From: DASULK01 sp036381835
GTDB lineage: Bacteria > Actinomycetota > Actinomycetes > Mycobacteriales > Micromonosporaceae
Length of the DNA stretch: 51,526 bases
Assembly (NCBI GenBank): GCA_036381835.1
Contig: DASVCA010000160.1
Location: forward strand, 1-51,526
Reading direction: 5' to 3'
Numbering within the stretch: the first letter of the stretch is position 1; each line of letters begins with the position of its first letter. The position numbers were made by a program, and so were the translations under genes. The notes beneath the pieces are model-generated. The model was not told where the DNA came from, searched no databases, and was given only the letters and a program-made list of their open reading frames with translations. Positions 16,470 through 23,585 of the stretch are shown piece after piece.

Positions 16470-16506
16470 GCTACTAAGTAGCATAGTACTGCTTCGAATA
16501 GTAGGT
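16470..16506. promoter_or_regulatory. Palindromic operator region between the DsbA gene and the BlaI operon
   Basis: The 82-base divergent gap is strikingly AT-rich and contains repeated TACTA/TAGTA half-sites. GCTACT-A-AGTAGC is a perfect inverted repeat (16470-16482), then come ATAGTACT (16483-16490) and AATAGTAGG (16498-16506). BlaI/MecI repressors bind short dyads of this type, and a BlaI-family gene is the second gene of the rightward operon. The likely reading is one autoregulated operator controlling both directions. Minus-strand TACTAT copies within it could be -10 boxes for the DsbA gene. Confidence 0.6.
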
Positions 16507-16525
16507 TTTAGGCGAGGAGGTCGCG

Positions 16526-17020
16526 ATGCGGGACTGGCCGGCGAGACGATGGAAGGCCGCGCTGCTGGGCGCGGCGGCGACCGCGCTGGTGATCGCCGTA
16601 CCGACCGATCTGATCGACACCCCGATGTTCTCTCGCAGCGTTCCGGTCACATGGTGGGCCTGGCCGGTGCTGCTGATCACATCCGTCCTGTCCGGCCTGC
16701 TGTTCGCCACCTATGTCGCCCATCCGGACACGACCGGTCGCGAGCCGGACGGGTCGGGTGGCCGGGCCGAATCACGGTTGGGTACCGCCGGCGGCCTGCT
16801 CTCGCTCCTCGCGGTCGGTTGTCCCGTCTGCAACAAGATCGTGCTGCTCGCGCTCGGCGCGAGCGGAGCGATGACCTGGTTCGCCCCGGCCCAACCGGTG
16901 CTCGCGGCCGCCTCCATCGCACTGCTCGGCTGGGCGCTGCGTCGCCGACTCCAGGGTGAGAACGCCTGCCCGGTTCCGACCACGCCCCCTCCCGTCTCGG
17001 CCGGCGGGGAGCAGGTATGA
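16526..17020 (+). CDS. Small membrane protein with CPVC motif
   Basis: This 164-residue protein of unknown family has about four hydrophobic segments (residues 11-28, 42-62, 88-97 with 105-120, and 124-138). A CPVCNK motif (Cys99, Cys102) lies at a membrane edge. A Cys-x-x-Cys pair in a membrane protein beside DsbA and CcdA genes points to thiol redox chemistry or metal binding, but no function is established. The ribosome site GGCGAGGAGG is at 16511-16520. Its last bases overlap the start of the BlaI gene by four, so the two are co-translated. Confidence 0.75.
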   Translation: MRDWPARRWKAALLGAAATALVIAVPTDLIDTPMFSRSVPVTWWAWPVLLITSVLSGLLFATYVAHPDTTGREPDGSGGRAESRLGTAGGLLSLLAVGCPVCNKIVLLALGASGAMTWFAPAQPVLAAASIALLGWALRRRLQGENACPVPTTPPPVSAGGEQV

Positions 17021-17448
17021 GCAGGCGGCGGACCACCCCGGGCAAGCGGCTCGGGCCGCTGGAGTCCGAGGTGATGAACGTGCTGTGGGATGCCGCCGCA
17101 CCGCTGACCGTGCGGGAGACCCTGGACACGCTCGACGGTCGCGACCTGGCGTACACCACCGTGATGACGGTGCTGGACAACCTCCACCGCAAGGGCTGGG
17201 TCGAGCGGAAGCTCGACGGGCGGGCCTATCGGTACCGCCCACGACACAGCCGGGAGGAACACGTCGGACAACTGATGAGCGAGGCGCTCTCGTCGGCCGC
17301 CGACCAGCACGCGGCCCTCGCCCGTTTCGTCGCCCGGATGACCCCCCAGGAGGCCGCCGCGCTGCGGGCCCTGCTCGACCAGCGTGACCTCGACCCGCCC
17401 GAACCCGGACGAACCGCCTCCGCCTCCGACGAGCGGACCGACCGATGA
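17017..17448 (+). CDS. BlaI/MecI/CopY-family transcriptional repressor
   Basis: This 143-residue winged-helix repressor has the typical opening LGPLESEVMNVLWDAAAPLTVRE, recognition helix DLAYTTVMTVLDNLHRKGWV and wing RKLDGRAYRYRP, then a helical dimer domain. In the Bla/Mec systems the paired M56 membrane peptidase triggers loss of repression; an M56 gene overlaps this one by four bases. No beta-lactamase gene is nearby, so the regulated targets are more likely its own operon and the divergent DsbA/CcdA pair. The palindromes at 16470-16506 are the candidate operator. Confidence 0.92.
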   Translation: MSRRRTTPGKRLGPLESEVMNVLWDAAAPLTVRETLDTLDGRDLAYTTVMTVLDNLHRKGWVERKLDGRAYRYRPRHSREEHVGQLMSEALSSAADQHAALARFVARMTPQEAAALRALLDQRDLDPPEPGRTASASDERTDR

Positions 17449-18392
17449 CCGGGCTCGTTCTGCTCTGCTGGGCCGCCGCGGTGGCGGTCGCCGCCCGCCC
17501 GCTGCTGGCCGGCCGACAGTGGACCCGATCCGCACCCCGGCTCGCGATCGGGTTGTGGCTGGCCGCCGAACTCTCCGTCGCCGTCGCAGTGCTCACCGCC
17601 GGTCTGCTCATCGCGATACCACCGGTCGCGCTGCACTCGAACCTGTCAGGCATCCTGGCCGCCTGCGCGCAGGCCCTGGCGAGCCTCGGACCGGCCGACA
17701 GTGCCCTGACCGCCACCGCCCTAGCCGCTACCGGGACCCTCGCCGGCCGGCTGGTCCTCGGTCTGACCGTCACCTTCGGCAGGGCCCGACGCTGGCGGCA
17801 CCGACACAGCGCCGCACTGAGCCCGGTGACGCGGCGCGGCGAACAGCGGGATTCGCTCATCGTCGACCACGCCCTACCGGTGGTGTACTGCCTGCCGGGC
17901 CGCCCCGGCCGGATCGTCGCCACCCGGGCAGCGCTCGACGTCCTGTCCCCCGCGGAACTCGCGGCCGTGTTCGAGCACGAGCGGGCCCACCTGCGGGGAC
18001 GGCACCACCTGCTGGTGGCGTTCGCGGCCGCGTTCCACCGCGCATTCCCGCAGCTGGCGCTGGCCGCCGCCGCCGAGATCGAGATCCGACGACTGGTCGA
18101 GCATCTGGCCGACGATCACGCCGGTCGGCGGCACGACCGACGACTGATCGCCACCGCCATCGTCCGGTTGGCCGACGCCACCCCGGAACACGCCCTCGGC
18201 GCGGCCACGGTCGCCGTCGACCGGGTACGCCGCATGCTCGCACCCGCCGTACCGATACCGGCCATCCGACGGCTGCTCGCCGTGACCGCCCTGGGTGCGC
18301 TGCTTACCGTCCCACCCGCCCTCGCAGCCGTCCCCGTCGCCGTGCACGACGCCGCCTGCTCGCACACCACGGCCGCCGGCGCAGACACCTGA
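17445..18392 (+). CDS. M56-family (BlaR1/MecR1-like) membrane metallopeptidase
   Basis: This 315-residue membrane protein carries the zinc peptidase motif HERAH at residues 178-182 (VFEHERAHLRGRHH). Hydrophobic segments lie around residues 1-20, 34-60, 92-110 and near the C-terminus (265-290). It lacks the extracellular penicillin-binding sensor domain of BlaR1, as do most actinobacterial M56 proteins, so the signal sensed is unknown. Coupling to the BlaI gene by a four-base overlap supports a sensor/repressor pair. It ends in AACSHTTAAGADT after the last membrane segment. Confidence 0.9.
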   Translation: MTGLVLLCWAAAVAVAARPLLAGRQWTRSAPRLAIGLWLAAELSVAVAVLTAGLLIAIPPVALHSNLSGILAACAQALASLGPADSALTATALAATGTLAGRLVLGLTVTFGRARRWRHRHSAALSPVTRRGEQRDSLIVDHALPVVYCLPGRPGRIVATRAALDVLSPAELAAVFEHERAHLRGRHHLLVAFAAAFHRAFPQLALAAAAEIEIRRLVEHLADDHAGRRHDRRLIATAIVRLADATPEHALGAATVAVDRVRRMLAPAVPIPAIRRLLAVTALGALLTVPPALAAVPVAVHDAACSHTTAAGADT

Positions 18393-18428
18393 CCGCAGGG
18401 GCCGGTCGCGGCGTCTCGCGCGATGCGC

Positions 18429-19214
18429 TCAGACCGGGTGGCGGCTCGGCTGTTCCGTCGCGACCCGCAGCTCGGCGAGGCCGTCGGCGACCCCGCGCAG
18501 CAGGTCGCTCGCCTCGGTGAGCCGAACCGCCGCCGAGTCGTCGACGGTCATCCGGCTCTCCTCCGCCAGATAAGCCACCGCCGCGGCCACCAGACGCTCG
18601 TACGCGGTCACCCCGGCGGTCAACTGGTCGACCAGCACACGGTGTGCGTCTTCGAGCCGGGGGCGGGCGTCGGGCGGGGCGAACCGCAGCGTCTTCTCCA
18701 CGCCCGCCACCCGCTGGGCGAGGTCACGCAGTGACCGCTCGGCGTCCCGCGCCTCGACCACGGCCGGCACTCCCGGCCCGGTCAACCGGTTGACAAGCGG
18801 GGCCAGCGTGGCGGCGGCCTGGTCCAGCCGCGCCCAGGCGTCCGCCGCCGCCGAACCCCGCACCGCCATCCGTTCCCGCTGGCGACGGACCTCCTGGAGC
18901 AGGTCGCGGCCACCCGGCAGCCGCTCCACGGTGGCGACGAGCCGAGCCCGGGCCTGCTCGGCGGCCTGCGCCGGGTCGGGCGGGGGTGGGACCGGCTGGG
19001 CGACATGCGCACGCAGGTCCGCCCAACGCCAGGCGGCCAGCACCAGGGAGCCGCCGGCCGCCGCCGCCCAGAACGCATCGGGCAGACCGATGCCGGCGTA
19101 CGGGGTCAAGACGACGGCAGCGCCACCGAACCCCCCGGCGAGCACGCTCCATCGGCGGGCCTTACGACGAAGCCGGCGCAGCCGCCGGAAGTACCGTTCC
19201 CGCGCGTCCGCCAC
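18429..19214 (-). CDS. pspM: Phage shock envelope stress protein PspM
   Basis: This 261-residue protein begins with a basic stretch (RERYFRRLRRLRRKARRWS), has two close hydrophobic segments (about residues 24-60, with AGGFGGAAVVLTPYAGIG and DAFWAAAAGGSLVLAAW), and continues as a long helical cytosolic part. Position and layout match PspM, the membrane partner of PspA in actinobacteria (mycobacterial clgR-pspA-pspM order). GTG at 19214 is selected by GAGGA six bases upstream; another GTG lies at 19220. The gap of 31 bases from pspA implies one operon. Function by analogy: membrane anchoring of PspA under envelope stress. Confidence 0.8.
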   Translation of the reverse strand: MADARERYFRRLRRLRRKARRWSVLAGGFGGAAVVLTPYAGIGLPDAFWAAAAGGSLVLAAWRWADLRAHVAQPVPPPPDPAQAAEQARARLVATVERLPGGRDLLQEVRRQRERMAVRGSAAADAWARLDQAAATLAPLVNRLTGPGVPAVVEARDAERSLRDLAQRVAGVEKTLRFAPPDARPRLEDAHRVLVDQLTAGVTAYERLVAAAVAYLAEESRMTVDDSAAVRLTEASDLLRGVADGLAELRVATEQPSRHPV

Positions 19215-19245
19215 TGCCACTCCTCGAAGTCCGTCGGCCTCGCGA

Positions 19246-20100
19246 TCAGCCGGCCGCGCCGCCCTCGCCTTTCGCCCGGTCGAGCTCGGCACGGATCTGG
19301 TCGAGCCGCGCAGCGCCCGCCTGGTCGGCCCCGGCGGCGGCCCGGTCGATGGCGGACCGCTCGGCGGGACCGACCTGGTCGCCGCCCATGCTCGCCCGGA
19401 TCTGCTCCAGTCGTGCCGACCCGGCGCTGTCCAGTGCGGCCTTCTGGATCTCCAGCATGCGCCCCTCGACCGAATTGCCGGCCAGCTCGGCCCGGCCCAT
19501 CGCGGTGGCGTAGCGCCGCTCGATCCGCTCCCGCACCTCGTCCAGCGAAGGGGTGGCACCGGGCGCGGCGATCGCCGACATGGACTCCAGCGACCGGGCG
19601 ATGGACTCCTGCATCTTGGCCTGCTCGAGCTGACTGAGCAGCTTGGTGCGCTCGGCGAGCTTCTGCTGCAGGATCATCGAGTTGTTCTCTACCGCCCGGC
19701 GGGCCTGTTCGGCCGCCGAGACCGCCTGGTCGTGCAACGTCTTGAGATCTTCCAGGCCCTGTTCGGCGGCGACCAGTTGACTGGCGATGCTCTGCGCGCT
19801 CTGCTCGTACCGCACTGTCTCGGCCTCGTTGCCGGCGCCCCGGGCCTGATCGGCGAGGGTGAGCGCCTGGCGCGCCATCGCCTGGAGCTTCTCGACCTCG
19901 GAGAGCTGGCGCGACAGCTTCATCTCCAGCTGGCGCTGGTTGCCGATCACCGCCGCCGCCTGCTGGACCAGCGCCTGGTGCTGGCGCTGCGCCTCCTCGA
20001 CGGCCTGCTGGATCTGCACCTTGGGATCCGCGTGCTCATCGATCTTGGCACCGAACAGGGCCATCAGATAGCGCCAGCCCTTGACGAACGGGTTCGCCAT
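19246..20100 (-). CDS. pspA: PspA/IM30 (ESCRT-III-like) phage shock protein A
   Basis: This 284-residue protein is almost entirely coiled coil, starting with the family's amphipathic opening FVKGWRYLMALFGAKIDEHADPK, then IQQAVEEAQRQHQALVQQAAAVIGNQRQLE. PspA/Vipp1/IM30 proteins assemble into rods and rings that stabilise damaged membranes. The C-terminal third contains a repeated unit, ARLEQIRASMGG followed by ARLDQIRAELDR (about residues 229-276), seen in actinobacterial PspA. ATG at 20100 has GAGGGGAG upstream. It lies between clgR and pspM on the same strand. Confidence 0.95.
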   Translation of the reverse strand: MANPFVKGWRYLMALFGAKIDEHADPKVQIQQAVEEAQRQHQALVQQAAAVIGNQRQLEMKLSRQLSEVEKLQAMARQALTLADQARGAGNEAETVRYEQSAQSIASQLVAAEQGLEDLKTLHDQAVSAAEQARRAVENNSMILQQKLAERTKLLSQLEQAKMQESIARSLESMSAIAAPGATPSLDEVRERIERRYATAMGRAELAGNSVEGRMLEIQKAALDSAGSARLEQIRASMGGDQVGPAERSAIDRAAAGADQAGAARLDQIRAELDRAKGEGGAAG

Positions 20101-20219
20101 GGTCTCCCCTCAATGTCCTCCGCTGCGAACGACGGCCGGGCAGTCTCGTCGAGCGAAGTCGCTCGGCCCCTCTCCATCGTTCCAGGTCGACGCCAGGCGG
20201 TGGCCGCGCCGCCATAAGA

Positions 20220-20672
20220 TCAGCCGACGCAGACCACGTCCCGGTCGCGATCGCTGGAACGCAGCCGGCGGGTAGCCCGCAGGGTCGCCTTGAACGGGGA
20301 ATCCTGACGCACCGACACCGAGATCTCGTTGTCCGGTCGCCGGTCGGCCTTCGGGCCCTCCGCAGCGGGGGAGATCGTCGGCTGCCCGTCGCCCGGGCGG
20401 ACTGCGACGGGCTCCGGCACCGGCACATCCGCGATCTGCTCGGCGAGCGCCAACGTGTCACTCACGTCCCGCAGCACCTCGGACAGCCGGGCACCGAGCG
20501 CGTTGCAGATGGCGGCGAGCAGCTCGCTGGACGCCTCTTTCTGTCCGCGCTCGATCTCGGACAGGTAGCCCAGGCTGACGTTGGCGGCGCTGGAGACATC
20601 CCGTAGGGTTCGATGCTGTCCCCGCCGGCGCGCGCGCAGCGCGTCACCGATCACCTCTCGTAGTAGGACCAT
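20220..20672 (-). CDS. clgR: XRE-family regulator ClgR
   Basis: This 150-residue activator has a Cro/CI helix-turn-helix (about residues 10-65). The block RTLRDVSSAANVSLGYLSEI followed by ERGQKEASSELL is diagnostic of ClgR, which activates clp protease and psp genes in actinobacteria. The rest is a charged linker and a basic C-terminus ending DRDVVCVG. In relatives, ClgR is itself a Clp substrate recognised by its C-terminal residues. This protein does not end in the Ala-Ala seen in some of them, so how it is turned over is unclear. ATG at 20672 has AGGGGAGG. pspA follows 119 bases downstream. Confidence 0.92.
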   Translation of the reverse strand: MVLLREVIGDALRARRRGQHRTLRDVSSAANVSLGYLSEIERGQKEASSELLAAICNALGARLSEVLRDVSDTLALAEQIADVPVPEPVAVRPGDGQPTISPAAEGPKADRRPDNEISVSVRQDSPFKATLRATRRLRSSDRDRDVVCVG

Positions 20673-20766
20673 CGCACCTCCCCTGACGCGGCGTCAGCTC
20701 GACCGGGGGGCGCGGCCCGCCGGCGGCTGTCCGGAGTCCCCGCCGAAGCGTCGAGGACTTCTCGCA

Positions 20767-20794
20767 ACCGTACCTGCTAGTGGAGCCGTCGCAA
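20767..20794 (-). promoter_or_regulatory. Candidate clgR-psp promoter
   Basis: Reading leftwards, TTGCGA (20794-20789) and TACGGT (20772-20767) are 16 bases apart, a reasonable fit to the principal sigma factor, about 95 bases before the clgR ATG. An ECF sigma-E promoter, known for this operon in mycobacteria, was not evident to me. Confidence 0.4.
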
Positions 20795-20811
20795 ATAGGA
20801 CCGGCGGGACA

Positions 20812-20817
20812 TAGTCT
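20812..20817 (+). promoter_or_regulatory. Candidate -10 of a leaderless message for the MhuD-like gene
   Basis: TAGTCT ends six bases before the ATG at 20824, and there is no ribosome site, as in the SAM-hydrolase gene. The 151-base divergent region is shared with the clgR promoter. Confidence 0.4.
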
Positions 20818-20823
20818 CAGCCC

Positions 20824-21135
20824 ATGGCTTCCTACGTGGCGATCAACGTGCTGACGGTACCCTCGGGCCAACGTGGCGTACTGGAGGAGCGGTTCGCCGC
20901 CCGGGCCGGGCTGGTGGAGCAGGCCGAGGGCTTCGAACGCTTCGAGTTGCTCCGCCCGATCGACGGCACCGACCAGTACCTGGTGTACACGCGCTGGCGC
21001 AGCAAGGAGGACTTCGAACGCTGGCGGGCGGGTCGCGGGGCTCGGGCGCACGAGGCCGGAGACGAGCAACGCCGCCCCGCCGCGACCGGCGCGCAGTTGT
21101 GGACGTTCGAGGTGATCCAGGAAGCGGAGGTTTGA
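20824..21135 (+). CDS. MhuD/IsdG-like heme-degrading monooxygenase (ABM fold)
   Basis: This 103-residue ferredoxin-like dimer protein aligns over its whole length with mycobacterial MhuD, the non-canonical heme oxygenase that yields mycobilins. The catalytic triad falls in register one position later: Asn8 (AINVL), Trp67 (FERWRAG) and His76 (ARAHEAG), against MhuD Asn7, Trp66 and His75. The shared blocks are ERFAARAGLVEQAEGF, ELLRPIDGTDQYLVYTRW and ATGAQLWTFEV. Role: releasing iron from heme in the cytosol. The gene is monocistronic, probably leaderless, with a hairpin at its stop. Confidence 0.82.
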   Translation: MASYVAINVLTVPSGQRGVLEERFAARAGLVEQAEGFERFELLRPIDGTDQYLVYTRWRSKEDFERWRAGRGARAHEAGDEQRRPAATGAQLWTFEVIQEAEV

Positions 21136-21171
21136 GGGGGACAGGGCGGAAAACCCCTGCCGCCCTCAAAC
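21130..21171 (+). terminator. Strong hairpin overlapping the stop of the MhuD-like gene
   Basis: GTTTGAGGG (21130-21138) and CCCTCAAAC (21163-21171) are a perfect nine-pair outer stem. CAGGG and CCCTG add an inner stem. The left arm includes the TGA stop, which is typical of tight actinobacterial terminators. Confidence 0.6.
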
Positions 21172-21251
21172 ACGGACGAACCCGGCGGCCGGCACTACCG
21201 GTGTGGCGAAGCGCCCGCGCCGAGTAGATCAGACGACGAAGGAGCTTGGAG

Positions 21252-21866
21252 ATGACCGGGCAGCAGACCTGGGTGGAGCTCGTCCAGCAGAACCCTGGCC
21301 ATTCCGCCTGGTATGTGGAGCGGTTCCGTTCGATGGCCGCGGCCGGTGCCGATCTCGCCGGCGAAGCCCGTCTCGTCGACGCCATGGTGCCGCGTCGCGC
21401 ACGGATCCTCGACGCAGGCTGCGGTCCCGGCCGTGTGGGTGGTTTCCTCGCCGCGGCCGGCCACGAGGTCGTCGGCGTCGACATCGACCCCGTCCTGATC
21501 GCCGCCGCTCGCGCCGACCACCCCGGCCCGCAGTGGATCATCGGTGATCTCGCCGAGCTCGACCTGCCCGCGCAAGGCCTCTCCGAGCCTTTCGACGCCG
21601 TCGTCTGCGCCGGGAACGTGATGACCTTCGTGGCCGCACATGCCCGCCGCGAGGTACTGCGGCGGCTGTGTCTGCACCTGCGTGACGACGGGCGTGCCGT
21701 CATCGGCTTCGGTGCCGGGCGCGGTTACGAGTTCGCCGACTTCCTCACCGATGCCCGAGCCGCCGGGTTCGTTCCCGACCTGCTCCTTGCCACCTGGGAT
21801 CTCCGCCCGTTCACTGACGACTCGGACTTCCTGGTCGCCGTGCTGCGCGTGCCGCGCAGGCAGTGA
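21252..21866 (+). CDS. Class I SAM-dependent methyltransferase
   Basis: This 204-residue Rossmann-fold methyltransferase has motif I ILDAGCGPGRVGGFLAAAG (residues 52-70), the acidic residue after strand 2 (Asp77 in VVGVDIDP), motif II-like GDLAELDLP and post-motif FDAVVCAGNVMTFV. It resembles methyltransferase domain 25 proteins of unknown substrate. The ATG at 21252 has GAAGGAG seven bases before it; a TTG six bases earlier is less likely. It is monocistronic with no pathway context: neighbours are the heme-degrading enzyme and the amphi-Trp protein. Confidence 0.85.
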   Translation: MTGQQTWVELVQQNPGHSAWYVERFRSMAAAGADLAGEARLVDAMVPRRARILDAGCGPGRVGGFLAAAGHEVVGVDIDPVLIAAARADHPGPQWIIGDLAELDLPAQGLSEPFDAVVCAGNVMTFVAAHARREVLRRLCLHLRDDGRAVIGFGAGRGYEFADFLTDARAAGFVPDLLLATWDLRPFTDDSDFLVAVLRVPRRQ

Positions 21867-21957
21867 AGAGGCGCACCGCAGCGTCGGCTGGGGCGCTTCG
21901 ACCGGCCACAGTGGTCCTGCGGCGCGCGGGCACCGGCCAAATGCGAACATAACCGCC

Positions 21958-22254
21958 ATGGACATATTCGAGGACGCCCGCATGGTCTCGCGGGCCGACC
22001 TGGCTGCCTGGCTGCGCCAGCTGGCGGACCACCTGGAGTCGAGCGGAAAGATCTTCTACGGCGCCGCCGGGGTTGTCGCGGTGGCCGACCGGGTCCACTG
22101 CGAGTTCGAGATCGAGCAGGAGAAGGACGGCTCCGAACTCTCGGTCGAGATCGAGTTCACCTGGGCCGCCGAGGACGAGGCAACCGACAGCGAGGAGGAA
22201 GAAGAAGCGGCGGAGCCGGCAGCCGAGGAGGCCGAGGAACCCGAGCAGCAGTAG
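21958..22254 (+). CDS. Amphi-Trp domain protein
   Basis: This 98-residue protein matches the amphi-Trp domain family, with RADLAAWLRQLADHLESSGKIFYG then VHCEFEIEQEKDGSELSVEIEFTW. The function is unknown; the family name comes from a conserved amphipathic pattern and a tryptophan, here FTWAAED. The last 28 residues are a nearly pure Glu/Ala acidic tail, probably disordered. No ribosome site is evident and the ATG at 21958 may be leaderless. It is the last gene before the biosynthetic cluster. Confidence 0.85.
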   Translation: MDIFEDARMVSRADLAAWLRQLADHLESSGKIFYGAAGVVAVADRVHCEFEIEQEKDGSELSVEIEFTWAAEDEATDSEEEEEAAEPAAEEAEEPEQQ

Positions 22255-22275
22255 CCCCCGCCGCCCATCCTGCGC

Positions 22276-22344
22276 GATCTTGCAGTTTTGGTGGGGACTT
22301 TTGCTGATAAAACGGGGCAAACAGTCAACCAAAACTGCAAGATC
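22276..22344. repeat. 69-base element with 17-base perfect inverted repeats
   Basis: The left arm GATCTTGCAGTTTTGGT (22276-22292) is the exact reverse complement of the right arm ACCAAAACTGCAAGATC (22328-22344). Flanking CGC and AGCG bases extend the pairing with a one-base bulge. The 35-base loop is AT-rich (GCTGATAAAACGGGG). The base composition is unlike the genes around it. It may be a dispersed palindromic element or a strong terminator for the amphi-Trp gene. I recall similar GATCTTGCAGTTTTGG sequences between genes in Micromonosporaceae, but cannot check that here. Confidence 0.8.
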
Positions 22345-22392
22345 AGCGGGGACTGCGGCCCGTCGCGATCCCTGGGATCTCGGCACAGGTTC

Positions 22393-22411
22393 GGGTAGCC
22401 TGCAGCTACCC
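22393..22411. promoter_or_regulatory. Inverted repeat upstream of the biosynthetic cluster
   Basis: GGGTAGC-CTGCA-GCTACCC is a perfect seven-base inverted repeat 131 bases before the first cluster gene. It could be an operator or part of a terminator for the preceding gene. A plausible promoter (TTGCGC about 22481, then TAACAC about 22507) lies between it and the strong ribosome site AGGAGGAG. Confidence 0.35.
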
Positions 22412-22541
22412 TGGCGCCTTCCGTGCGGGACGAATAGACCTGGCCAGTCCTATCCTCCCAGTCCAGAAGGCACCTTTCCGTTGTTTGCGCACAATATGGA
22501 CTGCCCTAACACCACTCAGGGGCCGGGGCTAGGAGGAGCAC

Positions 22542-23585
22542 ATGCGAGGAGCCATCATCGGCTTCGGCGCCATCGCGATGGGCCACATGGCCGGCTACCG
22601 GCGACTCGACGAGCTGTCGGTCGTCGCCGTGGTCGACCCGTCCCCGGCTCGGCGAGAGCTCGCCCGGACATCGTTCGGTCTGGCCACGTACGCCGATTTC
22701 TCGGAGTTGATCACCCACGAGCAGCTCGACTTCATCGATGTCTGCACGCCGCCCAGTACCCACGGCCAGTACTCGGCCCTCGGCCTCGCCCACGGCATGC
22801 ACGTGTTGTGTGAGAAACCGGTCTTCATGCCGGCCGAAGACGGCTTCGAGGACCTGATGCGTGCCGTCTGGAGCAGCGATCGCGTGTTCTACCCGTGCCA
22901 CGTCTACAAGTTCGCGCCGATTCTGCACGTCATGCGGGAGATCATCGCCACCGAAGAATTCGGTCCGGTGCTCGGGGCGAACTTCCGCACGCTACGCCGC
23001 GGGCACGCGGTAGGCGTACCGGAGTGGCGGCCGGACTGGCGACGCGAGCCCGAGATCTCCGCCGGCGGCATCCTGCGCGACCACGGTCCACACAGTATTT
23101 ACCTCGCCATGAACCTCACCGGTCGTACGCCGATGGCCGTCTCCTGCCTGCTCGGCAACATGCGACAGGACACCTACCGCGACACGGAGGACACCGCGCT
23201 CATCCGGATGCGGTGCGAGGACGACACGGAAGTCTCGTTCACACTGACGTGGGCGTCCGGATACCGCAGCACCGGCTACGCGATCATGGGGACGTCCGGT
23301 TCGGTGATCGTGGACGGCGACGAGCTCACCTACACCCGCAACGGCAAGACCGTTCGACAATTCATCGAATCCGGCTTCGACGATCCATCGCACCAGGAAT
23401 GGTTCGTCCACATGCTGCGCGACTTCGTCGAGACCGTAGCCGAACCGCAGCGCCGAACGGAGTTGATCCGGGAGGCGCTGGTCACCGCCTTCGTCATCGA
23501 GGGCGCGTATCGGTCAGCCGCCGAAGGCGGCCGTTGGATCGAGGTCGACGTCCCGGCCGACCTGCTGCCGGGGAGCCGGGACTGA
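22542..23585 (+). CDS. Gfo/Idh/MocA family oxidoreductase (first)
   Basis: This 347-residue NAD(P)-dependent dehydrogenase has the N-terminal Rossmann loop IIGFGAIAMGH (residues 5-15) and the catalytic-lysine motif EKP at 91-93. The C-terminal mixed-sheet domain includes GGILRDHGPHSIYLAMNLTG, which carries the metal/substrate histidines typical of this family. Relatives oxidise inositols, amino sugars or sugar acids, or reduce keto sugars. It opens the cluster behind the ribosome site AGGAGGAG. Its last 72 bases overlap the convergent phosphatase gene. A second family member at 26380 suggests two oxidation/reduction steps on a ring carbon. Confidence 0.88.
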   Translation: MRGAIIGFGAIAMGHMAGYRRLDELSVVAVVDPSPARRELARTSFGLATYADFSELITHEQLDFIDVCTPPSTHGQYSALGLAHGMHVLCEKPVFMPAEDGFEDLMRAVWSSDRVFYPCHVYKFAPILHVMREIIATEEFGPVLGANFRTLRRGHAVGVPEWRPDWRREPEISAGGILRDHGPHSIYLAMNLTGRTPMAVSCLLGNMRQDTYRDTEDTALIRMRCEDDTEVSFTLTWASGYRSTGYAIMGTSGSVIVDGDELTYTRNGKTVRQFIESGFDDPSHQEWFVHMLRDFVETVAEPQRRTELIREALVTAFVIEGAYRSAAEGGRWIEVDVPADLLPGSRD

